Source: Gammaproteobacteria bacterium (GTDB lineage: Bacteria; Pseudomonadota; Gammaproteobacteria; Steroidobacterales; Woeseiaceae). Taken from it: a DNA stretch of 54,210 nucleotides. The stretch spans positions 1-54,210 of the forward strand of contig JAUIDP010000015.1 of the NCBI GenBank assembly GCA_030429005.1, written 5' to 3'. The notes under the pieces were generated by a model. It had not been told where the DNA came from. It worked only from the letters and a program-made list of their open reading frames with translations, and did not search any database. Positions 7,491 through 15,837 of this stretch are shown here, in pieces. The position numbers and the translations under genes are program-made. Each line of letters opens with the position of its first letter. The stretch's first letter is position 1.

Positions 7491-8485
7491 CTGGCGGCCA
7501 TCGACTGCAGCACGTGCTCGAGTACGGCCATGCGTACGGCGACGCCATTGGTGACCTGCTGCGTGATGACCGAACGGGCGCTGTCAGCCAGCGTCGACTC
7601 AATTTCGATGCCACGGTTCATCGGCCCCGGATGCATGACAATGACGTCGTCGGCCGCAATCGCGAGACGCGCGGCAGAAATTCCGTAATTCGCGAAGTAC
7701 TCGCCGGTGTCGGGTATGCCATCGAGGTCGGCGATGCGCTCGCGTTGAATGCGCAGTGCCATCACGACATTGACGCCTCTCAGCCCGCGGTCGAGATCGT
7801 CGATGCGCTCTGCGAACGGCATTTCGTCCCTGCCCGGTGCCAGCGCCGCAGGCGACACGAGCCGGATGTCCGTGACGCCCATCGTGTGAAGACCGTACGC
7901 CGCGGAACGGGCGACGCGGGAATGGGCAACGTCGCCGACAATTGCGACTTTCAGGCCGGCGAAGTCGGCGAATCGCTGGCGAATGGTCAACAGGTCCAGA
8001 AGGCCCTGCGTGGGATGCGAGATATCGGACTCACCGGCATTCAGGATACTGACGTGGTCTTCGACATGCCGGGCGATGAACGCGGGCACGCCAGCGCTGG
8101 CATCACGGATGACCATGACGTCGACCTGCATCGCCTGCAGCGTGTAGATGGTGTCGAGAATGCTCTCGCCTTTCTTGCGGGAAGACGTATTGACGTCGAG
8201 GTTCAGGACATCGGCGCCGAGTCGTTTACCGGCGAGGTCGAAGGATGCACGTGTCCGGGTACTGGGCTCGAAGAACAGGTTGGCCACGGTGCGCCCGCGC
8301 AGCGAATCATTGCGGGCGGCGATGCTGCCGGCGGGTGTGACAAACTGCTGGGCCGCATCCAGCAGCTCGAGAAGAATGTCGTGTTGCAGCCCTTTCAGCG
8401 TCAGCAGGTGCCGCAGCCTGCCATTGCCGCGCAGCTGCAGGCTGGCCTCGTCAGCAAAGGCTGGGAATGTCTCGGGCGATTGCAT
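7487..8485 (-). CDS. pyrB: aspartate carbamoyltransferase catalytic chain
   Basis: A 332-residue cytosolic enzyme that condenses carbamoyl phosphate with aspartate, the committed step of pyrimidine synthesis. The carbamoyl-phosphate site FFEPSTRTRASF, the HPTQGLLDLLT stretch and HPGPMNRGIEI near the C-terminus are present. Length and the roughly 25-residue N-terminal extension fit the Pseudomonas-type enzyme, which normally assembles with an inactive dihydroorotase (pyrC') encoded just downstream. Here pyrK occupies that position and pyrR is not found upstream. The enzyme may therefore assemble differently from the Pseudomonas complex. Confidence 0.95.
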   Translation of the reverse strand: MQSPETFPAFADEASLQLRGNGRLRHLLTLKGLQHDILLELLDAAQQFVTPAGSIAARNDSLRGRTVANLFFEPSTRTRASFDLAGKRLGADVLNLDVNTSSRKKGESILDTIYTLQAMQVDVMVIRDASAGVPAFIARHVEDHVSILNAGESDISHPTQGLLDLLTIRQRFADFAGLKVAIVGDVAHSRVARSAAYGLHTMGVTDIRLVSPAALAPGRDEMPFAERIDDLDRGLRGVNVVMALRIQRERIADLDGIPDTGEYFANYGISAARLAIAADDVIVMHPGPMNRGIEIESTLADSARSVITQQVTNGVAVRMAVLEHVLQSMAAS

Positions 8486-8503
8486 GGCGGGGCAAGTCTA
8501 CTG

Positions 8504-8929
8504 TCAAAACTTGTGGGCGGCCAGATATCTCTCTGCAATCAGGACGGCGGCGGCACTGTCGACGGAGGCTTTCGTGATCCGCCGGCGCGCGCCGGCAGCG
8601 CGGGCGTCCCTGAGCCGGGTTTCCGCCTCGATCGACGTGTAGCGTTCGTCGACAGTATCGATCGGTAGTGCAAAAGTGCCGAGTACCTCGATGAAGGACT
8701 TGACGTGCGCCTGCATCTCGCTCGGCGAACCGTCGGCATGTGCGGGCGAACCGACTACCAGCAGCTCCGGTCGCCATTCCCTGATCAGCGCCGCCAGTGC
8801 CGCCTGGTCCGGCCCGGACGGCCGGTTGTCGACGATGCCCAGGGGGCTTGCGGAGCCGGTGACTGACTGGCCGACGGCAACACCGATGCGGCGCTGGCCG
8901 TAGTCGAAGGCGAGCAGCGTGCGCGGCAT
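8504..8929 (-). CDS. ruvX: RuvX/YqgF family RNase H-fold nuclease
   Basis: A 141-residue RNase H-fold protein of the YqgF/RuvX family, implicated in 16S rRNA 5' maturation and Holliday junction cleavage. The N-terminal FDYGQRRIGVAVG carries the first catalytic Asp. VVGSP, VDERYTSIEAE and the C-terminal KASVDSAAAVLIAERYL with the last catalytic Asp follow. The ATG at 8929 gives the usual family length and lies 7 nt after the yqgE stop. An ATG at 8953 would overlap yqgE by 17 nt. No strong Shine-Dalgarno is visible for either. Confidence 0.93.
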   Translation of the reverse strand: MPRTLLAFDYGQRRIGVAVGQSVTGSASPLGIVDNRPSGPDQAALAALIREWRPELLVVGSPAHADGSPSEMQAHVKSFIEVLGTFALPIDTVDERYTSIEAETRLRDARAAGARRRITKASVDSAAAVLIAERYLAAHKF

Positions 8930-8936
8930 CGGGGTG

Positions 8937-9506
8937 TCAGGCGTGTCCGGCATCCGGCGCGATCTGGGTAATATCAATGCCCAGCGTGCGAGCGGCCGCC
9001 GCCCAGCGCTCGTCGAATGGCAAATCGAACACGATGTCCGGTGTGGCCGGCACACTGAGCCAGGAATTGCTGAGAATCTCCTGCTCCAGCTGGCCCGCGT
9101 CCCAGCCGGCGTAGCCCAGGGCGACCAGCGACTTGCCGGGACCGCTGCCAGTCGCCATCGCGTCCAGAACGTCTTTCGAAAAAGTCAGGTAAATGTCCTC
9201 GGACACGGCCAGCGAACTTTCGTAGTTCGTGCCGGGGTTGTGCAGGACGAAGCCCCGGTCAGTTCCGACCGGGCCACCATGCAATACCGGGTTGGCGGCA
9301 ACCTTCGCGTCGGCCTCGGTCAGCGACAGTTGCCGGAAAACGTCACCGAGCTGCAATTGCAGCGGTCTGTTGATGACAATGCCGAGCGCGCCGTCATCGC
9401 TGTGCTCGCAAATCAGCGTCACGGTGGAGGAAAAGTTCGGATCCTCCATGCCCGGCATCGCAATCAGCAGCTGGTTGCAAAGCGAATCTGCCTTGAGCGT
9501 CGCCAC
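8937..9506 (-). CDS. yqgE: YqgE/AlgH family protein
   Basis: A 189-residue cytosolic protein of the YqgE/AlgH family, of unknown biochemical function, nearly always encoded next to ruvX. Conserved stretches are QLLIAMPGMEDPNF, GALGIVINRPL, VLHGGPVGTDRGFVLH and ALGYAGWDAGQLEQEI. The preferred start is GTG 9506, one base after the tonB stop, which gives the normal family length. A longer reading from 9581 would overlap tonB by 74 nt and adds an unconserved leader. Confidence 0.92.
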   Translation of the reverse strand: MATLKADSLCNQLLIAMPGMEDPNFSSTVTLICEHSDDGALGIVINRPLQLQLGDVFRQLSLTEADAKVAANPVLHGGPVGTDRGFVLHNPGTNYESSLAVSEDIYLTFSKDVLDAMATGSGPGKSLVALGYAGWDAGQLEQEILSNSWLSVPATPDIVFDLPFDERWAAAARTLGIDITQIAPDAGHA

Positions 9507-9507
9507 G

Positions 9508-10425
9508 CTAGTCGAGTCTCGCCGAGGAAGGCACGCGCTGGGCACTGAAAACGAAGGTATACGCGAATGCCACGCGTTCATGGTCGACCAGCCATTCGTC
9601 GGGCAGCGGGTCGTAAGGCGATGCGCGACGTATGATATCGAGTGCTGCCTGGTCGACGACTCGTGAGCCGCTCGATCGTCTTACTTCGACCGCAGACAGA
9701 TGCCCGGACGCCTCGATCTTGACCTCGATAATCGGACTTCCGGTCAATGCCTCGGTCTTGCCGATTTCGGCAAAGTACTGATCGCCGACAGCCTCGATGC
9801 GACGCTTCCAGGCATCCAGGTAACCGGCAACAACGGATTCGCGTGTATCGACGCTGATCACCAGCTGGCTCGGGTCATCGTCATGAATCAGCATGCTGGC
9901 GTCGGCTTCCTGTGGTAGCGGCAGGCTCTGCTCGCTGCCCCGTTCCAGTGCGATTGCTGTCGAATCCTGCGGTTGCGGTTCCTCGCGCAACTGGTCGGGC
10001 ACGTCACGCGCCTGCTCATTTTCCGTCATCAGGACCTGGTCTGCCGACACCTCGTGGGCCGTGGTTTCCTGCAGGCTCCGGCCATCTTCATTACCCAGGT
10101 TGTCGATCGGCGATGCGCTTTGCAGCGGGGCACTCGGGCTGGCGTCGTCGGCGGTATTGCCGCCACCCAGCTGCGAAGCCTGCGCCAGGTATTCGGCTTC
10201 GTCCGGCCTGTCGATGCTCTGGTCGGGGTCGGCAACGATCGTGACATCGAGTGAAATAGCGTCGGAAAACTCGTCCAGGATGTACGGATTGAACGTCACG
10301 CCAATGATCAGGATGCCGTGAATCAGGGCGGCAAGGAACAGCATTGCCGGCAATCGGTCAGGGACCGCCGGGGCAACCAGCTGAATCCGTTCAACAGGAT
10401 CCGTTTTTCTGGCAATTGTGGCCAT
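9508..10425 (-). CDS. energy transducer TonB-family protein
   Basis: A 305-residue inner-membrane protein with one N-terminal transmembrane helix (LPAMLFLAALIHGILIIGV), a long acidic, Gln/Glu-rich periplasmic linker and a C-terminal TonB domain (SPIIEVKIEASGHLSAVEV, VDQAALDIIRRASPY, AYTFVF). TonB proteins carry proton-motive force to outer-membrane receptors. The linker lacks the classical proline-lysine repeats. It sits between apbE and yqgE, the position of tonB3 (PA0406) in Pseudomonas, where it is linked to twitching motility, so a role in pilus assembly is as likely as nutrient uptake. Start ATG 10425 is preferred; a TTG at 10473 is possible. Confidence 0.87.
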   Translation of the reverse strand: MATIARKTDPVERIQLVAPAVPDRLPAMLFLAALIHGILIIGVTFNPYILDEFSDAISLDVTIVADPDQSIDRPDEAEYLAQASQLGGGNTADDASPSAPLQSASPIDNLGNEDGRSLQETTAHEVSADQVLMTENEQARDVPDQLREEPQPQDSTAIALERGSEQSLPLPQEADASMLIHDDDPSQLVISVDTRESVVAGYLDAWKRRIEAVGDQYFAEIGKTEALTGSPIIEVKIEASGHLSAVEVRRSSGSRVVDQAALDIIRRASPYDPLPDEWLVDHERVAFAYTFVFSAQRVPSSARLD

Positions 10426-10491
10426 GTCTTGAGTTAGCGCAATCTCCGCCTGCCAGTCTACTGAAATCGTCAATAAATTGTGGGACGGACT

Positions 10492-11505
10492 CTAGTTCAG
10501 CCAGTTTAGCCGCAGATCCATGGGTTCGGTGAGAACCAGTTCACCGGACGCATCAATAAGTAATGCGTATTCCAGCCCCATTGCATCGGTCAACTGCTCG
10601 AACTCATCGGCTCCGCCAACCATGAGTGCGGTTGCGGCAGCGTCTGCCAGCATGGCATCCGTATGTATGACCGTAACCGCGCTGGTATGTTGGACCGGGT
10701 AACCGGTGCGCGGGTTCAAAATATGCGTATAGCGTTCGCCGTCGATTTCGACATAGCGTTCGTAGTTGCCGGACGTAACGATAGTCTCGCCTGCAGCGAT
10801 GTTTGCCGAGGCGATGACGTCTTTCTCGAATGGCGAGCGAATCCCGATGCTGGCCGGCTCGCTGTCTTCATCGCCGAGCACGGTCAGGTCGCCGCCGATG
10901 TTGATTATGGCGTGGCCGACCTCGTGGGTTTTCAGCAGCCGTGCGCTGTCTTCGAGGATTGCACCCTTGGCGATGCCGCCAAGGTCCAGCATCAGGCCGG
11001 GCGGTGCGCCGACGATCTGGTCGTCGATCCAGCGGACGCTGGAAACGCCGTTTGCCTGTAGCAGCGCGCCGGCAATTGCACTCGCCTCCGGGGCTCGCGC
11101 CGGGTTGTCGCCAATTTCATGCAGGCCCCACAATTCGGTTACGCCGCCAAGCCCGGCGTTGAATCGATTGTTCGAGAGCCGCTCGAGCCTGCCGGCACGG
11201 CGGATAACCTCGGCCAGGCGCGTTGAAACAGTCACGGATTGCTGCAACTCGATGGCTGCATTGATCGACTGAAGTTCGCCAGGCAGCCACGGATACCAGT
11301 TCAGGCCGACATCGGCGAAATGTTCCTGCAGTGCCCGGGACGCCGCGGCCGCCGTGTCGTCTGTAACCGAGTACATCGTGACCGAGACTTCGGTCCCCAA
11401 TGCGTAAAAGTCGAGCGTGTGATCGCTGCGGTTGCCGCCGCAGGCTGTCAGAAACAGCATGCCGGCCAGTGCCAGGCTAAGCCAGTTCCGATTCGATCGC
11501 GTCAA
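10492..11505 (-). CDS. apbE: FAD:protein FMN transferase (ApbE) lipoprotein
   Basis: A 337-residue ApbE-family enzyme that covalently attaches FMN to Thr/Ser of flavoproteins such as Nqr/Rnf subunits. Family motifs include ALGTEVSVTMY, FNAGLGGVTELWG, LDLGGIAKG and the C-terminal HILNPRTGYPV with ADAAATALMVGG. The start TTG 11505 is chosen because it yields a compact lipoprotein signal (LFLTAC, Cys22) with AGG about 8 nt upstream; it overlaps gshB by 29 nt. A longer ORF to 11574 lies deep inside gshB. ApbE is not part of the Pseudomonas gshB-tonB neighbourhood, so it appears to be an insertion. No Nqr or Rnf target is in the window. Confidence 0.92.
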   Translation of the reverse strand: MTRSNRNWLSLALAGMLFLTACGGNRSDHTLDFYALGTEVSVTMYSVTDDTAAAASRALQEHFADVGLNWYPWLPGELQSINAAIELQQSVTVSTRLAEVIRRAGRLERLSNNRFNAGLGGVTELWGLHEIGDNPARAPEASAIAGALLQANGVSSVRWIDDQIVGAPPGLMLDLGGIAKGAILEDSARLLKTHEVGHAIINIGGDLTVLGDEDSEPASIGIRSPFEKDVIASANIAAGETIVTSGNYERYVEIDGERYTHILNPRTGYPVQHTSAVTVIHTDAMLADAAATALMVGGADEFEQLTDAMGLEYALLIDASGELVLTEPMDLRLNWLN

Positions 11506-12436
11506 ATAATAGGCCTGCGATATTGAGGTCAAATTGCTTGTCCAGTTCCCGGATGCCTGTGGGGCTCGTGACATTGACCTCGGTCAGGAAGTCGCCAATC
11601 ACATCGATGCCGGCAAATAGTACGCCATGTTCGCGGAGAACGGGCCCCACGCGTTCGCAAATGCGCCGATCTGCGGCCGAAAGCTCCTGGGCAACGCCCT
11701 TGGCACCCATCACGAGGTTGCCGCGGTTGTCGTCCGCTGACGGAATGCGGGCCAGCGCGTACGGTACCGCCTCACCGTTGATCAGCAGTATGCGCTTGTC
11801 GCCGAGGCTGATCTCGGGGATGAACTGCTGCGCCGTCGCAAAGCGCCGGCCGTTGTCAGTCAGCGTTTCAAAGATCACGCCGGCGTTCTTGTCGCTTTTC
11901 TCGACGACGAATATCGACTTGCCGCCCATGCCGTCCAGCGGCTTGACGACAATACGGCCGTGTTCGCGCAGGAAATCCCGCATGTCCTGCATCGAACGGG
12001 TGATCAGCGTCAGCGGTGTACATTCCGGAAACCAGGCGGTATAGGCCTTCTCGTTCATGTCGCGCAATGCCTGCGGCCGGTTGACGACCAGGGCGCCGGC
12101 GGCAGCGGCACGATCGAGAATATACGTCGTGTAGACGTATTCCATGTCGAACGGCGGGTCCTTGCGCATCAGGATGACGTCCAGGTCACCCAGTGCGACC
12201 TGCCTCTCGGCCCCGATTTCAAACCAGTCGTCGTTGTCGTCCTGTACCGCGAGCTCCCGCGATGTGCCGGTGGCGCGGCCGGACAGCAATTTCAGGTCGT
12301 CCTGCTGCAGGTAGTGGATCTCGGCGCCGCGTCGCGTCGCTTCCAGCAGCATGGCGAACGAGCTGTCCTTGTACGGCGTGATGGACTCGATCGGGTCCAT
12401 CACCATGCCAATTTTGAGTGGTCCCTTCGAAGTCAA
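11477..12436 (-). CDS. gshB: glutathione synthetase
   Basis: A 319-residue ATP-grasp ligase joining gamma-glutamylcysteine and glycine to make glutathione. N-terminal IGMVMDPIESITPYKDSS, the ATP-grasp VVKPLDGMGGKSIF and the C-terminal VNVTSPTGIRELD metal/ATP site are intact. Translation probably begins at TTG 12436; ATG 12406 would remove the first beta strand. It is divergent from pilG, as in Pseudomonas, and first of the seven-gene minus-strand run down to pyrK. Other glutathione-related genes in the window are frmA and the ggt-like gene. Confidence 0.95.
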   Translation of the reverse strand: MTSKGPLKIGMVMDPIESITPYKDSSFAMLLEATRRGAEIHYLQQDDLKLLSGRATGTSRELAVQDDNDDWFEIGAERQVALGDLDVILMRKDPPFDMEYVYTTYILDRAAAAGALVVNRPQALRDMNEKAYTAWFPECTPLTLITRSMQDMRDFLREHGRIVVKPLDGMGGKSIFVVEKSDKNAGVIFETLTDNGRRFATAQQFIPEISLGDKRILLINGEAVPYALARIPSADDNRGNLVMGAKGVAQELSAADRRICERVGPVLREHGVLFAGIDVIGDFLTEVNVTSPTGIRELDKQFDLNIAGLLFDAIESELA

Positions 12437-12591
12437 AGCGATCTCTATCCGGGGTCATGGGGTGAGCGGCCAACTATACATTGGAATCAGGGGGTAAACG
12501 CCGAAAATTCCTCGAATTTTATGGTCTGTGGCGAGCGTCGTAGCGGGACTTATGTCAATATGGTACAAGTCGGTTTTCGTGAGGAAGTTTT

Positions 12592-12984
12592 GTGTCCAGT
12601 ATTGCACCTCGTAGCCTCAGCGGGCTCAAGATTCTCGTAGTTGATGACAGCAAGACGATTCGCCGCACGGCCGAAACCTTGCTGACCAAGGAAGGTTGTC
12701 ACGTGTTTACGGCGATCGATGGATTTGATGCCCTGTCGAAAATTGCTGACCACCAGCCGGACCTGATTTTCGTGGACATCATGATGCCGCGACTGGACGG
12801 TTACGAGACCTGCTCGCTGATCAAGCACAACAAGACCTTCAAGGAGACGCCGGTCATCATGCTCTCCAGCAAGGACGGCCTTTTTGACCGCGCCAGGGGA
12901 CGTATTGTCGGCTCGGAGCAGTACCTCACCAAACCGTTTACCAAAGACGAACTGCTTGGCGCGATCTCCAACCAGATCGGCTAG
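12592..12984 (+). CDS. pilG: twitching motility response regulator PilG
   Basis: A 130-residue single-domain receiver, the CheY-like output of the Chp system that promotes pilus extension and twitching. The acidic pocket is ILVVDDSKTIRR, the phosphoacceptor is Asp62 in IFVDIMMP, and the conserved Lys lies in YLTKPF. The GTG start at 12592 follows GAGGAAG with good spacing. It opens the pilGHI-pilJ-chpA-chpC run. Confidence 0.95.
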   Translation: MSSIAPRSLSGLKILVVDDSKTIRRTAETLLTKEGCHVFTAIDGFDALSKIADHQPDLIFVDIMMPRLDGYETCSLIKHNKTFKETPVIMLSSKDGLFDRARGRIVGSEQYLTKPFTKDELLGAISNQIG

Positions 12985-13001
12985 GCGCTGAGGATTAGTT
13001 G

Positions 13002-13367
13002 ATGTCTGTGATTCTCATCATCGATGATTCACCCACCGAATTGCACCTGTTCCAGAGCATGCTGGAGAAAAGCGGGTTCGAGACGCTGGTCGCCGACAGT
13101 GGCGAGGAAGGCTTGCGCCAGGCCAGGGCGTCGCGTCCGGACCTGATCCTGATGGACGTCGTCATGCCCGGCATGAACGGTTTCCAGGCCACCCGCAAGC
13201 TGACGCAGGACCCGGATACGTCCGGTATCCCGGTCATCATGATTACGACCAAGGACCAGGAAACCGACAAGATCTGGGGCATGCGCCAGGGTGCTGTCGA
13301 ATACCTCGTCAAGCCGATCGACGAAAAGCAGCTGGTTGCGAAGATCAACGCGGTGATGGCGGCCTGA
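13002..13367 (+). CDS. pilH: twitching motility response regulator PilH
   Basis: A 121-residue CheY-like receiver, the second Chp response regulator, usually linked to retraction or phosphate-sink behaviour. The pocket is ILIIDDSPTE, the phosphoacceptor Asp52 is in ILMDVVMPGMNG, and the conserved Lys is in YLVKPID. ATG 13002 follows GAGGA at good spacing; a TTG directly ahead is ignored. The stop abuts the pilI ATG with no gap. Confidence 0.95.
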   Translation: MSVILIIDDSPTELHLFQSMLEKSGFETLVADSGEEGLRQARASRPDLILMDVVMPGMNGFQATRKLTQDPDTSGIPVIMITTKDQETDKIWGMRQGAVEYLVKPIDEKQLVAKINAVMAA

Positions 13368-13934
13368 ATGAGCGGCGATATCGAGCTCAGGTCGCTGGTC
13401 CAGGATCCGTTTGCGCTGCTGACGGAAATCGAGCGCCGCAGCCGCCGGGCGCATTCTGGCCAGGCGGGCGGCGATCTTGCAGCGGAGTGGGTCGGCGTCG
13501 GCTTCCGTATCGGCGAGGAACAGTTTGTCGCAAGCCGCGATGCCGTGCGCGAGGTCCTGATGTTGCCCGACGGCATGACCCGGGTGCCGGGCGCACAGCG
13601 CTGGTTGCTCGGCATTGCCAATTTGCGCGGGCACCTGTTGCCGCTGGTGGACGTCAAGCTGTTGCTCGGTAGCGGTCGCACGTCCCTGCGGCGCAATACG
13701 CGCGTGATCTCGGTCAATCACCGCGAAATTCCTGCCGGGCTGGTCGTGGACGAAGTACTGGGCTTTCGCCGTTTCGGCGCCCACGAACACCAGGCTGAGT
13801 GGCCGGAGACCATCGTGCGCTGCGACCGGTTCCTGACCGGGGCCTACAAGCGTGGCGACGAGTTGTGGCCGGTGATGGATTTATTCAGTTTTATCGAGAG
13901 CAACCTGTTCCTGCAGGCTGCGGCAGAAGCGTAA
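13368..13934 (+). CDS. pilI: CheW-like adaptor PilI
   Basis: A 188-residue CheW-domain adaptor linking the receptor PilJ to the kinase ChpA. After a 40-residue N-terminal extension the domain shows GFRIGEEQFVASRDAVREV, RVPGAQRWLLGIANLRGHL and a VDVKLLLG strand. The carboxy-terminal part contains GLVVDEVLGFRRF. It starts immediately after the pilH stop and lies 20 nt before pilJ. Confidence 0.94.
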   Translation: MSGDIELRSLVQDPFALLTEIERRSRRAHSGQAGGDLAAEWVGVGFRIGEEQFVASRDAVREVLMLPDGMTRVPGAQRWLLGIANLRGHLLPLVDVKLLLGSGRTSLRRNTRVISVNHREIPAGLVVDEVLGFRRFGAHEHQAEWPETIVRCDRFLTGAYKRGDELWPVMDLFSFIESNLFLQAAAEA

Positions 13935-13954
13935 TGACACAGAGTTTTAGATAA

Positions 13955-15808
13955 ATGGCGAATACAGCGAAAACGGCATCCACGTTCCGGGCTCTCGCCC
14001 TGGTGACATTGGCCCTGTTGCTGGTTGCGGTGACACTGGTCTATCTCGGCAAGGGCAGTGCACCTGCCGGCGGACAGGCAAACGAATTGCAACGCATGAG
14101 TGCGAGTGCCCGGTCGATTGTCGCGACCAGCGCTGACCTCGACACATTGCACGCGGCGCTTGCTGCCGTCGCGCAGCGCGCTACCCTTATCGTCGAGCGA
14201 TCGAACAGCCTGTTGGACGTTTCCGGTGGCGCCGGGCCGGTTCTCGAGTTTCAGCAGCGTGCTGACCGGATTCGACAGACCGCGATGGACCTGGTCAGAA
14301 GCGGTGACGCCGCGAAGGCGAAGGCCATGACGGACGATATCGCCTACCTGCGTTCCGTCGTCGATGCGCTGGCTGGCGGTGACTCGCCGCTCGATATCCG
14401 GCCACTCGGTGCCGGGCAGCGCGACACGGTGCTGTTACCAATCGAAGAGGCGTTGTCCGACCTCGAGAACCAGGCAGAAACCGTTGTCGCGAACGTCGGC
14501 GCGGTGGCCGCCTCGGCAGCGGCCCTCGAAGATCTCGACACGAGTACAACGAGAATGTCGGGTGCAAATGCCGGTGCTGCAGATTCGGTGTTGCCGGCGG
14601 TACTGCAATCAGCATGGATACCGATCGGCCTCGTCGCTCTGGCAGCAATCCTCGTCGTGGTGCTCCTGTTTCTGAACTCGAAGAGTTCGTCCTTCGAGCG
14701 CATGGCGAAGGAGCAGGCGGACCAGAACGAACGCAACCAGCAGGCGATCCTGCGGCTGCTGGACGAAATGGGCAGCCTTGCCGACGGCGACCTGACGGTC
14801 GAAGCGACAGTCACCGAAGACATCACGGGCACGATCGCCGACTCGTTCAATTATGCGATCGAGGAACTGCGCAAACTGGTTGCCACGGTCAACGAAACGT
14901 CGATCATGGTGGATTCGGCCGCCAAACAGACGGAAAACACGGCTGCGCACATGGCCAAGGCCGCCGAGAACCAGGCGCGTGAAATCAATGCGGCGACCGA
15001 GTCCGTCGTATCCATGGCAAAGTCGATCGAGGAAGTGTCCGGCAATGCCGAGCGCTCGTCCGATGTGGCGCGGCACTCGGTCGAAGTCGCGCACAAAGGC
15101 GGCGAGGCCGTGCGCCGTACGATCGATGGCATGAACGCCATTCGCGAAACCATCCAGGACACGTCCAAGCGCATCAAGCGCCTGGGAGAGAGTTCACAGG
15201 AGATCGGCAACATCGTCGAACTGATCAACGACATTGCCGAGCAGACCAATATTCTGGCCCTGAACGCGTCGATCCAGGCATCGATGGCCGGCGAAGCGGG
15301 TCGCGGTTTTGCCGTGGTTGCTGATGAAGTTCAGCGTCTCGCGGAACGATCGACCAATGCGACCAAGCAGATCGAGGTGCTGGTTCGCACGATCCAGGCA
15401 GACACGAACGAAGCGGTGGTATCGATGGAGCGCAGTACGACCGACGTAGTCGGCGGCGCATTGCTCGCCGAGAACGCCGGCGCGGCGCTCGACGAGATCG
15501 AGCAGGTATCCAACCAGATCGCCAGCCTGGTGCAGAACATTTCCGGCTCGGCGCGTCAGCAGGCAGGGTCTGCTGCGGATGTGACCCGGCGCACCACCCG
15601 GCTCCGGGAGATCAGTGAACAGACCGGCAAGGCGACGACAGCCACGGCAGCGGCAATTTCCAAGTTGTCGGAGCTGGCGTCGCAGCTCAGGAAAACGGTC
15701 GCCGGATTCACATTGCCAAGCCAGGCGTTGCACTCGAGCACGCTGGTGGCGAGTTCCGACAGCATGCCGGTTGTGAAACCGGCGGACGGACAGGCGAAAG
15801 CGAGCTAG
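13955..15808 (+). CDS. pilJ: methyl-accepting chemotaxis protein PilJ
   Basis: A 617-residue inner-membrane chemoreceptor of the type IV pilus chemosensory system. The first membrane helix is near residues 12-31 (FRALALVTLALLLVAVTLVY). A periplasmic PilJ-type helical region runs to about residue 210, the second membrane helix is near 212-234 (WIPIGLVALAAILVVVLLFL), then come a HAMP-like segment and a cytoplasmic signalling domain with hairpin tip EQTNILALNASIQASMAGEA and GRGFAVVADEVQRLAERS. In Pseudomonas PilJ senses pilus or surface contact. No receptor methyltransferase or methylesterase gene is in this cluster. Confidence 0.95.
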   Translation: MANTAKTASTFRALALVTLALLLVAVTLVYLGKGSAPAGGQANELQRMSASARSIVATSADLDTLHAALAAVAQRATLIVERSNSLLDVSGGAGPVLEFQQRADRIRQTAMDLVRSGDAAKAKAMTDDIAYLRSVVDALAGGDSPLDIRPLGAGQRDTVLLPIEEALSDLENQAETVVANVGAVAASAAALEDLDTSTTRMSGANAGAADSVLPAVLQSAWIPIGLVALAAILVVVLLFLNSKSSSFERMAKEQADQNERNQQAILRLLDEMGSLADGDLTVEATVTEDITGTIADSFNYAIEELRKLVATVNETSIMVDSAAKQTENTAAHMAKAAENQAREINAATESVVSMAKSIEEVSGNAERSSDVARHSVEVAHKGGEAVRRTIDGMNAIRETIQDTSKRIKRLGESSQEIGNIVELINDIAEQTNILALNASIQASMAGEAGRGFAVVADEVQRLAERSTNATKQIEVLVRTIQADTNEAVVSMERSTTDVVGGALLAENAGAALDEIEQVSNQIASLVQNISGSARQQAGSAADVTRRTTRLREISEQTGKATTATAAAISKLSELASQLRKTVAGFTLPSQALHSSTLVASSDSMPVVKPADGQAKAS

Positions 15809-15837
15809 TGGCAAACGGCTGACGACACGGACTGTTG

